In this document: piece after piece, positions 20,016-29,636 of the stretch
How positions within the stretch are numbered: the first letter of the stretch is position 1
Layout: each line of letters begins with the position of its first letter
Assembly: GCF_004116455.1 (NCBI RefSeq)
Contig: NZ_PDJU01000010.1
Location: 1-64,000 of the forward strand
DNA length: 64,000 bases
Direction of reading: 5' to 3'
Source: Arcobacter sp. F155
Lineage (GTDB): Bacteria > Campylobacterota > Campylobacteria > Campylobacterales > Arcobacteraceae
Translations under genes and position numbers: made by a program
Notes under the pieces: model-generated
The model's input: the letters and a program-made list of their open reading frames with translations, nothing else
Told to the model about the DNA's origin: nothing
Database searches by the model: none

Positions 20016-22298
20016 TTAAAAGCTTTCCCACTCATCATCATCTTTTGTATTGTTTGCAGTTATTGTTTTTGTTTGTGATTGTACTGAGTTGGTACTCTTT
20101 TTTGTTTCACTTTGAGAAATAGTACTCTTTGTTGTATTTGCTTTTACAGGAGTAGCTTGAACTGTTTTTTGCTTTGTAGTTTTTGTTTTGTTTGAACCGA
20201 TATTTATATTATCTTTTCCATCAAACTCTTTTTTATTTGCATCTTCTACAATATCCTCAGAGATTTTTGCAGTTTGTGTTGCAATATCATATGTTTGTGT
20301 TGCAACTGAAGCATTCTCTTGAGTTTGTTTATCTAAAGAGTTTACAGCATCATTAATTTGTGAAATTCCTACTTGTTGCTCTTTAGAAGCTGATGAAACT
20401 TCATTTATAAGTTCAATTGTTTTAGAGATATTCGTATTTAATTGAGAATAACCTTGAATCATCTCTGTAGAGATTGTTTTACCCTCATTTGCTTTTACAT
20501 TTGCATCTTCTACTAAAGTCTTAATCTCTTTTGCTGCTTCAGCTGACCTTGAAGCTAGGTTTCTAACTTCTTGCGCAACTACAGCAAAACCTTTACCTGC
20601 TTCACCTGCTGTTGCTGCTTCTACAGCTGCATTTAGTGAAAGAATATTTGTTTGGAATGCAATTTGGTCAATTACAGTAATTGCTTCATTAATTGCTCCA
20701 ACTTTTTCATTTATCTCATCCATTGAAGCAGTTGTTTTAGTTGCTAAGTTTTCACCTGTAGATACAGATGCAGTTACATCACTTGCTAAGTCTGACATTT
20801 GATGCATTTTTTCAGAGTTATTGTTAACTGTAGATGTAATCTCTTCTAATGCTGCTGCTGTTTCTTCTAAAGAAGCTGCTGCTGTATTTGAAGCATTGTT
20901 TAGATTATTTACATTTGATAATAACACTGAAGATGAATCTTGTAAGATAAGTCCATTTCTTTTATTATCTTGTAGCATTTTTGTTGTTGCTTCACCTAGG
21001 TTATTTACTCCAAGAGCAAGTTTTTCTAAATGCTCTTTAATACCTTGACTATCAACTTTTGCTCTAAAGTCAAGATTTGAAAAGCTTTCTAATACAGCTA
21101 ATACTTTACTAATATTTGTTTCAAGGTTATCACCCATTTTATTAACAACTGTTAATAATTCACTTAGACCTTGATTTCTAGTTGAAACATTAATTCTTTG
21201 AGATAAATCACCTTGTTCAAATTCGTGCATTACTTGAACTACTTGATTTATAACATTTTTTTCACTCTCTAATTCAAGTTCAATATTTTTGATATTTTGG
21301 TTGATTACTTTAGACATAGTTCCTACTTCATCTTTTGAACTATCATCTAAAAGTTTTACACTATCAACTTCTTTATTTAAATATCTAAAGAAGTCTTCTA
21401 AACCTTCTTGGAATGCATAAATACTTCTATTAAGTCCATTACTAATATAGAAACTAAATACCAATACTAAAATAATAGAAATAACAATTAAAGTGAAAAT
21501 CATAATTTTGATTTGAGTAAATTTATCTTCAATTGCCTTTAAAATATCTTCAGTCATTTTTGCATGCATTTTTTCAGTTTTATGAATTGTAGCTCTCATT
21601 TGTTTCATAATACCATCATTTGAAGTAAGACCTTTTTTTACTTCTGCATCAATTAATAATAAAAAGTCTTTTTTATACGTTTTAAGATTTTCAACTCTTT
21701 CAGGTGTCATCAAAGTAGAAGAAGCCAATAACTTATCAATTATAGATTCAAACTTTTTTACATACTTTAAATCTCTTCTTAACATGAAATCTTTTTCTTG
21801 CTTTCTTAAATCATAAACTATAGCAAGAAGTTCACTATTGTTTGATTTTTTTGCTGATTCTTGAACCTTATGAACAGAAGCTCTTAAACTTCCATATAGC
21901 CCATCTTTAGGATTAAGCCCTATTTGCTGTTGTAATGTAACTAAATCTAAAAAAACACTTTCATACTCTTTTACATAAGCTAAGAACGTTTCAATATCTT
22001 CTGTTGCAATATCTTGTTCTGTTAAATCTTTTAAAAGCATTTTTTCATTGTTTTCTAAGTCATTAACAGTCTTTACAAATTTATCTTTGTATTTCAAATC
22101 TTTTCTAGCTAAAAAATCTTTTTCATGCTTTCTTAACTCATAAGCATTTGAACTAAGTCTTTCAACTAAAAGTTGACTTTCTGCTAATACATGAAAATCG
22201 TGAATTATTTTATTAACAAAAAAAGCAGTTAAAAGAAAACCAAATGTAGAAACAGAAGCTATGATAATAAGCTTCATTTTGATAGTTAAATTTTTCAT
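20016..22298 (-). CDS. Methyl-accepting chemotaxis protein, HBM-type sensor
   Basis: A 760-residue transmembrane chemoreceptor. Helix one (about 9-28) and helix two (about 265-285) enclose a long helical periplasmic domain with a duplicated motif, [16 protein letters not shown] and [16 protein letters not shown], as expected for the bimodular HBM sensor. A signalling hairpin with [17 protein letters not shown] follows. After it a flexible Thr/Lys/Gln-rich linker ends in DDEWESF, close to the NWETF pentapeptide that tethers CheR and CheB in other bacteria. Ligand unknown; HBM domains often bind organic acids. Confidence 0.92.
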   Translation of the reverse strand: MKNLTIKMKLIIIASVSTFGFLLTAFFVNKIIHDFHVLAESQLLVERLSSNAYELRKHEKDFLARKDLKYKDKFVKTVNDLENNEKMLLKDLTEQDIATEDIETFLAYVKEYESVFLDLVTLQQQIGLNPKDGLYGSLRASVHKVQESAKKSNNSELLAIVYDLRKQEKDFMLRRDLKYVKKFESIIDKLLASSTLMTPERVENLKTYKKDFLLLIDAEVKKGLTSNDGIMKQMRATIHKTEKMHAKMTEDILKAIEDKFTQIKIMIFTLIVISIILVLVFSFYISNGLNRSIYAFQEGLEDFFRYLNKEVDSVKLLDDSSKDEVGTMSKVINQNIKNIELELESEKNVINQVVQVMHEFEQGDLSQRINVSTRNQGLSELLTVVNKMGDNLETNISKVLAVLESFSNLDFRAKVDSQGIKEHLEKLALGVNNLGEATTKMLQDNKRNGLILQDSSSVLLSNVNNLNNASNTAAASLEETAAALEEITSTVNNNSEKMHQMSDLASDVTASVSTGENLATKTTASMDEINEKVGAINEAITVIDQIAFQTNILSLNAAVEAATAGEAGKGFAVVAQEVRNLASRSAEAAKEIKTLVEDANVKANEGKTISTEMIQGYSQLNTNISKTIELINEVSSASKEQQVGISQINDAVNSLDKQTQENASVATQTYDIATQTAKISEDIVEDANKKEFDGKDNINIGSNKTKTTKQKTVQATPVKANTTKSTISQSETKKSTNSVQSQTKTITANNTKDDDEWESF

Positions 22299-22381
22299 CT
22301 ATTCCCCTAAGAAATCAGTTATATCAAATTATATAACTAAATAGTATCATAAGAGTAATAAAATGAGGTTAAAAAATATAC

Positions 22382-24448
22382 TTAATTCAATAATTCAGGT
22401 TCGTGGTGGTAAAAACCTTGTGAGTAGTCGATTTTTAGAGACTTTACTATCTCGTCAACTTCTTTATTATGAATAAATTCTGCTACAGTTTGAATATTTA
22501 AAACTTTTGCAAAATTTACAATAGTAGAAACTGTAAGTTTAAGGTTGTCATTAATATGAATATTTTTGATTAATGAACCATCAATTTTTAGAATATCAAC
22601 TTTTAATTTAATAATATACTCAAAGTTAGAATAACCTGTTCCAAAGTCGTCAATTGCTACTTTACAACCCAGTTTATGTACTTCTTTTATAAATGCTCCA
22701 ACTTCCTCAAACTTCTCTATCTCTTCAGACTCTACAATCTCTAAAGTAACTTTGTGGGCAGTATTTGTCTCTTTTAGTTTAGAAATAAGGTAATCAATAG
22801 TTTTTCTATCTTTAATGTCTTCAATCATTAAATTAATAGAGAACTCTTCATCTTTATCTTTAAAGTAGTTACAAGCTTTGTCTATAACAATCTTTGTCAT
22901 CATAGGATATAGTCTTGCTTTTTTTGCATGATTTAAAAACTTAAATGGAGAAACAATAGTTCCATCTTCTAATCTTAATCTCATTAAAGTTTCATATTTA
23001 TATTCACTAGAAGTATTACAAACAATCTTTTGACCATAAATTAAAATATTGTCAGTTTCAATTGCCGTTTTTATCTGTTTTGTTAGCTCAATATTCTCTC
23101 TTAATTCTTTATAGATAGGCATATTTTCATCAAAGATTACAATATCTTTATGGGTTTGTTTTGCCCATTGTAGAGATACTTCTGCTTGAGTTAATAGTTT
23201 ATCACCATGTCCAGCTAAACCAACACTATATGAAATATCAAACTCATATTCCCCTATTTTATACTTTTGAATTAAAGGATTATGAATAATACTATCTGTT
23301 GTTCTTAATAACTCTTCTTCTGAAATATTCCCATATGCTAATAATCCAAAAACATCCCCAGAAAGTCTATATACTTTTAGGTTAGTTGATCTATGTTTAA
23401 CTAATCTTTTTGAAAGAGTTTTTAATATCTCATCCCCTACTTCAAAACCGTAGGCATCATTAATATCTTTAAATCTATCGATATTGATTAAAGCAAGTTT
23501 TGGTTTTACAAACTTTTTTATATCATCTAATAGTCTTTGTCTGTTTGGTAAAGAAGTTAAATCATCAGTAAACTGCTCATAAATAACTTTATCTTTTTCA
23601 AAAACTTCAGTTAAATCATTTCTAATACCGATAAACTCTACAATTTCATCATTTTTATCTAAAATAGGAACAAGAGTTGTATCAACAAAATATGAATCCC
23701 CATTTTTCTTTCTGTTTTCAATTACACCTTTGAAAACCTCTTTATTCATAATTTTTCGCCAAAGTGTTTGAAAAAACTCTTTTTTAGTATTTGGATGTCT
23801 AATAATATTATGACTTTGCCCGATTAATTCTTCTCTGCTATAGCCTGAGATTTTACAGAAGTTATCATTTACGTAAGTGATAATACCCTTTTTATTTGTT
23901 TTTGAAACAATTGAACTTTCATCTAATGCTTTTCTAAACTCTTCTAGTAAAAAGATTTTATCAATTAATTGTTCCCATTGATGGTCAGTTTTTAGTATTT
24001 TATTTATTTCAGAAAAGTATTTATTTTTATTTTTTAATTTTTCATTTTTCTTTTGTAAGTTTTCTTCGTACTCTTTCTCTTTTGAAATATCTCTAAAAGT
24101 TGTAAAGAACATTTGTCTGTGGTCAATTGTTACTGCTTTTAAAGTAATTTCAACTAAAAACTCATTGCCTTCTAAGTCTTTATGTAACCATTCAAACTGC
24201 GTAAAACCTTGCTTTATACACTCATGAAAAATTTCATTTGCTTTCTTTTCAGAGTTTTGACCATCTGGTTGATTTTTTGGTGATAATTGAGAAGGATGAA
24301 GCTTATAGATATCCTCTTTTTTATTGACTTTGAAAACCTTTGCCATGGCATCGTTTGCCTCAACAATCAAACCATTGTCAATAATAAACATAGGCATATG
24401 GGCATTTTCAAATAGATCTTTATAATAAATATCATTAATGTAAGCCAA
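22382..24448 (-). CDS. PAS-PAS-GGDEF-EAL protein with degenerate GGDEF
   Basis: A 688-residue cytoplasmic protein. The best start is TTG 24448, six bases after GAAGGA; a TTG at 24469 is also open. PAS one (about 10-125) and an Aer-like PAS two (about 170-290, GIITYVNDNFCKISGYSREELIGQ) are sensors. The GGDEF site reads SGDVF, so cyclase activity is probably lost. The EAL domain has ETL in place of EAL but keeps LEIVESEE, DDFGTGYSN, LKIDGSLI and YSQGFYHHEP, so it may still degrade c-di-GMP or act as a sensor for it. Confidence 0.9.
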   Translation of the reverse strand: MAYINDIYYKDLFENAHMPMFIIDNGLIVEANDAMAKVFKVNKKEDIYKLHPSQLSPKNQPDGQNSEKKANEIFHECIKQGFTQFEWLHKDLEGNEFLVEITLKAVTIDHRQMFFTTFRDISKEKEYEENLQKKNEKLKNKNKYFSEINKILKTDHQWEQLIDKIFLLEEFRKALDESSIVSKTNKKGIITYVNDNFCKISGYSREELIGQSHNIIRHPNTKKEFFQTLWRKIMNKEVFKGVIENRKKNGDSYFVDTTLVPILDKNDEIVEFIGIRNDLTEVFEKDKVIYEQFTDDLTSLPNRQRLLDDIKKFVKPKLALINIDRFKDINDAYGFEVGDEILKTLSKRLVKHRSTNLKVYRLSGDVFGLLAYGNISEEELLRTTDSIIHNPLIQKYKIGEYEFDISYSVGLAGHGDKLLTQAEVSLQWAKQTHKDIVIFDENMPIYKELRENIELTKQIKTAIETDNILIYGQKIVCNTSSEYKYETLMRLRLEDGTIVSPFKFLNHAKKARLYPMMTKIVIDKACNYFKDKDEEFSINLMIEDIKDRKTIDYLISKLKETNTAHKVTLEIVESEEIEKFEEVGAFIKEVHKLGCKVAIDDFGTGYSNFEYIIKLKVDILKIDGSLIKNIHINDNLKLTVSTIVNFAKVLNIQTVAEFIHNKEVDEIVKSLKIDYSQGFYHHEPELLN

Positions 24449-24609
24449 AAAAAGTCCTTCAATAACCAAAAATAGTATATATATTATACATCAAAAAAGT
24501 TTATAGGCTAGTTAAGGGTAACAATAGTCTATATTTTTCCTATATTTTGACAAAATAAACCTATTAAAACTACTTAATTAAATATATAATAAAATAAAAA
24601 GAGTCTATC

Positions 24610-25374
24610 ATGGAAACTTCAAACAAAAAAATCTGGTTAGTTGGTGGAAGTAGTGGTATAGGACTAGAATTAGCAAAAATAGTTTTAGAAAATGGCTTTA
24701 AATTGGTAGTTAGTTCAAGAACTGCATCAGAAAATGAACAACTTTTAAAACTAAAAAGTTCATATAAGGATAATATCTATTTACTAGATTTTGATGTAAA
24801 AGATACTAAAAACGTCCAAGCAAAAGTAAAAGAGGCTTGGGAAGCCTTTGATGGCTTAGATATTTGGTTTTATAATGCAGGAGCTTATGAAGTCATGGAT
24901 ATGAAATCATGGGATTATAATAAGTTTGCACAAATGAATAGTACAAACTATTTAGGTGCAATAAATATCATGACAACTATTTCAAAATATTTTATAAAAC
25001 AAAAAAGTGGTAAATGGGTTTGGAACTTAAGTCTTTCTACATATTTTGGACTTCCAAAAGGCGGTGGATATTCTGCTCCAAAAACAGCTTTACTAAATCT
25101 TGCACAATCAATTCATCCAGAGCTAAAAGAAGAGAATATTGATTTACAAATTATAAATCATGGCTTTGTAAAAACTAGACTTACAAATAAAAATAACTTT
25201 GAAATGCCTCAACTTATGGAAGCAAACTTTGCGGCTAAAGAGATTTTTAAAGGTATTACGAAAGACAATCGCTTTGAGATAAGATTTCCTACAAAACTAA
25301 GACTATTTCTACAGTTTTTGAGTCTTATTCCATATAAGTATTCCCTTGCGATTACAAAAAGGATGTTAAAATGA
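24610..25374 (+). CDS. Short-chain dehydrogenase/reductase (SDR)
   Basis: A 254-residue NAD(P)-dependent SDR. The nucleotide motif is GGSSGIGLELAK, NAG is present (WFYNAGAYEV), and the catalytic Ser and YxxxK are in SLSTYFGLPKGGGYSAPK. It is the first gene of a closely packed operon to 31416; the next ATG overlaps its stop by four bases. SDR genes of this type accompany the FAD oxidoreductase/DUF1365/Cfa set in other Proteobacteria. Substrate unknown, perhaps an oxidised lipid. No strong promoter match is visible upstream. Confidence 0.88.
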   Translation: METSNKKIWLVGGSSGIGLELAKIVLENGFKLVVSSRTASENEQLLKLKSSYKDNIYLLDFDVKDTKNVQAKVKEAWEAFDGLDIWFYNAGAYEVMDMKSWDYNKFAQMNSTNYLGAINIMTTISKYFIKQKSGKWVWNLSLSTYFGLPKGGGYSAPKTALLNLAQSIHPELKEENIDLQIINHGFVKTRLTNKNNFEMPQLMEANFAAKEIFKGITKDNRFEIRFPTKLRLFLQFLSLIPYKYSLAITKRMLK

Positions 25375-25790
25375 AAGCTCAAAACTATGGCTTATTTTTC
25401 GAGTCTATCAATAAAGACACACCATTAAAAGAGTATGCAAAATATTTTGATTTGAATGCAAAATTTAAAGACCCTTTCCATGAAGTAAAAGGTTTACAAA
25501 ATATTTTTAGAGTCTTTTTAAATATGTATAAAAAGTTAGATGAACCAAAATTCAAAATTGATGAGATAGTTGAAAATAGAAATATTGCTTATATTAAATG
25601 GACTTTTACTTTTAGATTTAAAAAAGAAAAAAAGACTCAAAGTTTTGAAGGAGTTAGTAGAGTTATTTTCAACTCAGATGACAAGGTAATTCTACATGAA
25701 GATTTTTGGGATGCAGCTTCAAATCTATATGAAAAACTACCTGTGGTATCATTACTTATAAAATTTATAAAAAGAAAAATAAATGACTAA
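25371..25790 (+). CDS. SnoaL-like (NTF2-fold) protein
   Basis: A 139-residue protein with the cone-shaped NTF2/SnoaL pattern: YAKYFDLNAKFKDPFHEVKG, a helix, then IAYIKWTFTFRFKK, SFEGVSRVIFNSDDKVILHEDFWDA. SnoaL-like proteins bind or isomerise small hydrophobic ligands. It overlaps the SDR gene by four bases (ATGA) and the MFS gene by eight. Such a protein next to SDR is a regular part of ChrR-type stress operons, which supports the operon comparison. No signal peptide. Confidence 0.82.
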   Translation: MKAQNYGLFFESINKDTPLKEYAKYFDLNAKFKDPFHEVKGLQNIFRVFLNMYKKLDEPKFKIDEIVENRNIAYIKWTFTFRFKKEKKTQSFEGVSRVIFNSDDKVILHEDFWDAASNLYEKLPVVSLLIKFIKRKIND

Positions 25791-27039
25791 AGCAACTTTA
25801 ACCTACTATAGTCTTCTTGCTGTTCCTTTAGCAATACTTGGACTTCCATTGTATATTTATTTGCCAACATTTTATGCAAAAGATGTTGGAATAGATATGG
25901 CTATTGTAGGTGGTACGCTTTTTTTAGCAAGACTATTTGATGTTTTTTTAGACCCTTATTTAGGTTATTTAAGTGATAAAAGCAAACAAATATTTAACTC
26001 AAGAAAACCTCTTGTACTAGTTGGAGCTATTTTATTAACTATTAGTTTTTATTTACTTATAAATCCAAATGAAGAGTATGCAAATCTTTGGTTATTTACC
26101 TTTTCATTTATAGTTTATATTGCTTGGAGTATGGTTAATATTCCTTATCTTACTTGGTCAGCAGAGATTACTTCAAATTATCACTTCAAAACAAAGCTAA
26201 ATAGTGTACGAGAGATAGGAACAATTATTGGTGTATTAATAGCTTTACTTCTTCCTTTTCTATTCTCTATTTCAAATAATACAAAAGAGGTTTTAGATTT
26301 ACTATTTGTTGTTTTTCTTATACTTTTTACTTATTTTACTATTGTTTCATTACTTAAAATAAAAACAGTTACTACAAAAGATAGTGAAGATTTTAAGATT
26401 TCATATTTAAAAACTATTTACAAAGAGTTACCGAAAATCAAAACACTTCAAATAGGATACTTTTTTAATAACCTTGCAAATGCAATTCCAGCAACACTAT
26501 TTTTGCTTTTTGTAGAGTTTGTAATAAGAAAACCTGATTCAAGTGGTTTACTATTGATATTATATTTTTTATCAGGGGTTTTAGCGCTTCCTGTGTGGAC
26601 TGCTATTTCTAAAAAAATCAGTAAAAAAAGAGTATGGATTTACTCTATTATTTTAGCCTCTAGTGCTTTTATTTTTGTTCCATTTTTAGATGAAAATAGT
26701 TTTATTCCTTTTTTAATAATATGTGTTGTTTCTGGCTTTTCTTTAGGAGCTGATTTGGCTTTTCCAACTTCAATTCATTCTGATTTAACTCAAAAAGCAG
26801 AAGAGATAAAAAGTAACTGTTCTGGTTTACTTTTTGGATTATGGGCAATGATTACAAAACTATCACTTGCCTTAAGTGTGGCTATATCTTTTGGTATTTT
26901 AGGACTTTTTGATTTTGATAAGATTAATCCAAATGAAAACTCTATTTTAATACTTGCCCTACTTTATGGTTTAGCTCCTGTTATTTTAAAAGTTATTGCA
27001 ATATTTTTTATCAATAAATATAAAGAAGATAAACAATAA
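25783..27039 (+). CDS. MFS transporter, GPH/MelB-like
   Basis: A 418-residue inner-membrane transporter with twelve hydrophobic segments. The LARLFDVFLDPYLGYLSDKSK loop is characteristic of the glycoside-pentoside-hexuronide (MelB-like) cation symporter branch, and the second repeat has a similar but weaker pattern. In this operon setting a lipid or lipid-precursor substrate is more likely than a sugar, but that is inference. It is translationally coupled to the SnoaL-like gene and followed by a 73-base gap with its own promoter-like element. Confidence 0.85.
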   Translation: MTKATLTYYSLLAVPLAILGLPLYIYLPTFYAKDVGIDMAIVGGTLFLARLFDVFLDPYLGYLSDKSKQIFNSRKPLVLVGAILLTISFYLLINPNEEYANLWLFTFSFIVYIAWSMVNIPYLTWSAEITSNYHFKTKLNSVREIGTIIGVLIALLLPFLFSISNNTKEVLDLLFVVFLILFTYFTIVSLLKIKTVTTKDSEDFKISYLKTIYKELPKIKTLQIGYFFNNLANAIPATLFLLFVEFVIRKPDSSGLLLILYFLSGVLALPVWTAISKKISKKRVWIYSIILASSAFIFVPFLDENSFIPFLIICVVSGFSLGADLAFPTSIHSDLTQKAEEIKSNCSGLLFGLWAMITKLSLALSVAISFGILGLFDFDKINPNENSILILALLYGLAPVILKVIAIFFINKYKEDKQ

Positions 27040-27045
27040 TTTATT

Positions 27046-27060
27046 AACTGACATTTTTTT
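27046..27060 (+). repeat. 15-base box AACTGACATTTTTTT, copy 1
   Basis: AACTGACATTTTTTT followed closely by TACAAA, upstream of the lipocalin gene. The same box followed by TACAAA lies at 33253-33267. It could be a regulator or promoter element, or chance in AT-rich DNA. Confidence 0.35.
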
Positions 27061-27112
27061 TATACAAAAATCCTTCAGTAACATATAAAATGTCTATTGA
27101 AAGGAGTTTGAT

Positions 27113-27652
27113 ATGAAATCAATAATTTTAATGCTAAGTATAGTTTCCCTACTATCTGCGTCTCAAACTTCTTTTAAATTTAATGCACCAAAGCCCGTTG
27201 AATACGTCAGTCCTAAAAGTTTTGCTGGGCTTTGGTACGAAATAGCTAGAACTTACAATAAATTTGAAGAAAACTGTGTAGCTGCTACAGTTGAATATAA
27301 ACCAATTAATAACAATAAATTAAAAGTTTTTAATAGATGCTTTGAATATGAAATTGATGGAAAACTAATCTCTTATTCAGGTGTTGTTGAACCTCTATTA
27401 GAAAACAATCTTGCACAACTTGATAAAACCTATTATTGGATTTTTTCTAAAGAGTATAGTATTATCTATTTAGACAAATCTTATCAAACTGCAATTATGA
27501 GTGATGAATCTATGGAAAATCTATGGATTATGCATAGAAATCCTTTTATAGAAAAACAAGAACTAGACAAACTGCTTGTATTTCTAAAAGAGTATATGGA
27601 TACATCAAAATTAATATTTACAAAACAAGATAAGAATGGAAAATACAAATGA
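27113..27652 (+). CDS. Lipocalin (Blc-like), exported
   Basis: A 179-residue lipocalin with a signal peptide (MKSIILMLSIVSLLSAS) and no lipobox Cys, so it is probably periplasmic. The GLWYEIARTYNKFEENC block is the lipocalin GxW signature, the TVEYKPINNNKLKVFNRC strand pair and the YWIFSKEYSIIYL strand follow. Lipocalins bind fatty acids or lysolipids. An AAAGGAG site precedes ATG 27113. It overlaps the FAD oxidoreductase gene by four bases, tying it to the lipid operon. A second lipocalin is at 43951. Confidence 0.92.
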   Translation: MKSIILMLSIVSLLSASQTSFKFNAPKPVEYVSPKSFAGLWYEIARTYNKFEENCVAATVEYKPINNNKLKVFNRCFEYEIDGKLISYSGVVEPLLENNLAQLDKTYYWIFSKEYSIIYLDKSYQTAIMSDESMENLWIMHRNPFIEKQELDKLLVFLKEYMDTSKLIFTKQDKNGKYK

Positions 27653-28899
27653 GAAATAAAAGATTAAAAATAGCAGTACTAGGAGCTGGAATCAGTGGAT
27701 TAGGCTCTGCATATTTATTAAGTAGAAAACATCATGTTGACCTTTATGAAAAAAGTTCAAGACTAGGTGGTCATGCTAGAACTACTTTTGTAAAAGAAGA
27801 TGATAAAGAGTTTGGTGTAGATACTGGTTTTTTAGTATTTAACCATGAAACCTACCCTTTACTAACAAAACTTTTCAGAGAACTAAATGTTAAAATTGAA
27901 AACTCTGATATGAGTTTTGCATTTTGGGATACAAAATCAAATACAGCTTATAATGGGCAAGATTTAAAAGGTATGTTCTTTCAAAAGAAAAATCTATTTA
28001 ATCCAAGCCACTATATTATGATTAAAGATATTCTAAAATTTAACAAAAAAGCAAATGAAGATTTAAAAAATGACAGTGAAGATTTAGATTTAAGTTTAGG
28101 AGAGTATTTAAAACCTTATTCAAAATACTTCAAAGATAGATATATTATTCCTATGGGAGCATCAATTTGGTCAACACCAACTAAAAAGATGAATGAGTTC
28201 CCAGCAAGAGCTTTTTTAAACTTCTTTAAAAATCATGGCTTATTAGGAGTTGATACTCACCACCAATGGTTAACTGTAAGTGGTGGTTCAATAAATTATG
28301 TAAATAAAATTGCCTTAGAAATTTCTGGAAAAATATATACTAACTCTACGGTTAAAAGTATAAAAAGAGAAAATGACAAAGTTATTTTAATACATGAGGA
28401 CTTGAGTGAATCTATTTATGATAAAGTTATTCTAGCTATGCACGCACCTGATGCACTTAGTATGCTAGATGACCCAACTAATAATGAAATGAATATTCTT
28501 TCGAGCTTTAAATACAAAGATAACGATGCTGTTTTACATACAGATACAAAAGCTCTATTTCCTAATAAAAAAGCCTATGCAGCTTGGAATTATAAAACAG
28601 ATGGGAAAGAAGATAATGTAACTCTTTCTTATTGGTTAAACACACTACAAAATCTAAAAAAGAAAAAAGAGTATTTTGTCTCTTTAAATGAAACACAATC
28701 TTTAGATAATGTAATTGAAAAAATAAACTATTCCCACCCTCAATTTGATTTAAAAGCTATAAAAGCTCAAGAAAAAAGAGAGCTTATAAATGGGAAAAAC
28801 AATACATATTATGCAGGAGCATATTGGAGATATGGGTTCCATGAAGATGGATTATATAGTGCAAATACTATTGCAAAAGAGTTTGGATGCCAGTTATGA
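27649..28899 (+). CDS. FAD-dependent amine-oxidase-like oxidoreductase
   Basis: A 416-residue flavoprotein. The FAD-binding motif is IAVLGAGISGLGSAYLLSRKH with the acidic YEKSSRLGGHART end; the C-terminal FAD region is YYAGAYWRYGFHEDGLYSA. It belongs to the NAD(P)-binding amine-oxidase/desaturase-like family that sits beside DUF1365 and Cfa-like methyltransferases. In Rhodobacter a homologous operon is controlled by the singlet-oxygen sigma factor, and related genes are linked to methylated and furan fatty acids. A lipid-oxidising role here is inference. Confidence 0.9.
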   Translation: MRNKRLKIAVLGAGISGLGSAYLLSRKHHVDLYEKSSRLGGHARTTFVKEDDKEFGVDTGFLVFNHETYPLLTKLFRELNVKIENSDMSFAFWDTKSNTAYNGQDLKGMFFQKKNLFNPSHYIMIKDILKFNKKANEDLKNDSEDLDLSLGEYLKPYSKYFKDRYIIPMGASIWSTPTKKMNEFPARAFLNFFKNHGLLGVDTHHQWLTVSGGSINYVNKIALEISGKIYTNSTVKSIKRENDKVILIHEDLSESIYDKVILAMHAPDALSMLDDPTNNEMNILSSFKYKDNDAVLHTDTKALFPNKKAYAAWNYKTDGKEDNVTLSYWLNTLQNLKKKKEYFVSLNETQSLDNVIEKINYSHPQFDLKAIKAQEKRELINGKNNTYYAGAYWRYGFHEDGLYSANTIAKEFGCQL

Positions 28900-29636
28900 A
28901 ACACTTAATTTTTGATGGAATGATTTATCATAAAAGACTACTACCAAAAGAGCATAGTTTTAAATACAAATTCTTTATGCTTGATATTGATTTATCTTCT
29001 ATTGAAAATTTAGAAAATAGACTATTTTCATATAACAAATTCAATCTATTCTCTTTTTATTCAAAAGATCATTTTGGAAATAAAAAAGAGTTCTTAAAAA
29101 ATATAGATTTTTTATTAAAAAGCTTCGCCATAAAACCTACTGAAAAAATGAGATTTATAACTCTTCCTAGAATTGCTGGTTTTGTTTTCAATCCAATTAG
29201 TGTATTAATTCTTTTTGAAAATGATAAGCCTTCTTTTCTTATTGCAGAGGTTCATAACTACAATGGTGGAAGAGTTATCTATCCAGTGAAACTTTCTTCT
29301 TGGAATGGCAAAATATTCCAAGGAAAAACGAAAAAAGATATGTATGTTTCTCCATTTTTTAAAAGGGATGGAGATTATGAGTTTTCACTAATCTATGATG
29401 AAAAAATACTAAGTTTAGATGTAACTCTTTTTGAAGATGAAAAGAAAAAATTAACTTCAACTTTTACAGCAAAAGCAAAAGAGTTTACAACTCAAAACTT
29501 AACAAGCCTGTTTTTTAAACATACGTTTTTAACTTTTTGGGTTGTTACAAGAACAATTTATCAAAGTATTAAACTAAAACTATTGGGTTTAAAATGGAAT
29601 AAACCCATTCAAAAAGATACAGTAAGGAGATACTAA
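28896..29636 (+). CDS. DUF1365 family protein
   Basis: A 246-residue protein (from ATG 28896, which overlaps the previous stop as ATGA; ATG 28887 is an alternative). HSFKYKFFMLDIDL near the start, RFITLPRIAGFVFNPISVL in the middle and EVHNYNGGR are DUF1365 signatures. It always travels with the FAD oxidoreductase and the cyclopropane-synthase-like gene, so it is presumed to act in the same fatty-acid modification, but its reaction is not established. A hydrophobic region lies near 200-220. Confidence 0.88.
   Translation: MKHLIFDGMIYHKRLLPKEHSFKYKFFMLDIDLSSIENLENRLFSYNKFNLFSFYSKDHFGNKKEFLKNIDFLLKSFAIKPTEKMRFITLPRIAGFVFNPISVLILFENDKPSFLIAEVHNYNGGRVIYPVKLSSWNGKIFQGKTKKDMYVSPFFKRDGDYEFSLIYDEKILSLDVTLFEDEKKKLTSTFTAKAKEFTTQNLTSLFFKHTFLTFWVVTRTIYQSIKLKLLGLKWNKPIQKDTVRRY

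Noticed and set aside
24470-24609. ECF-sigma promoter before the lipid operon
   Set aside because: I could not find a convincing -35/-10 pair for a ChrR-type sigma factor; the sequence is simply AT-rich.
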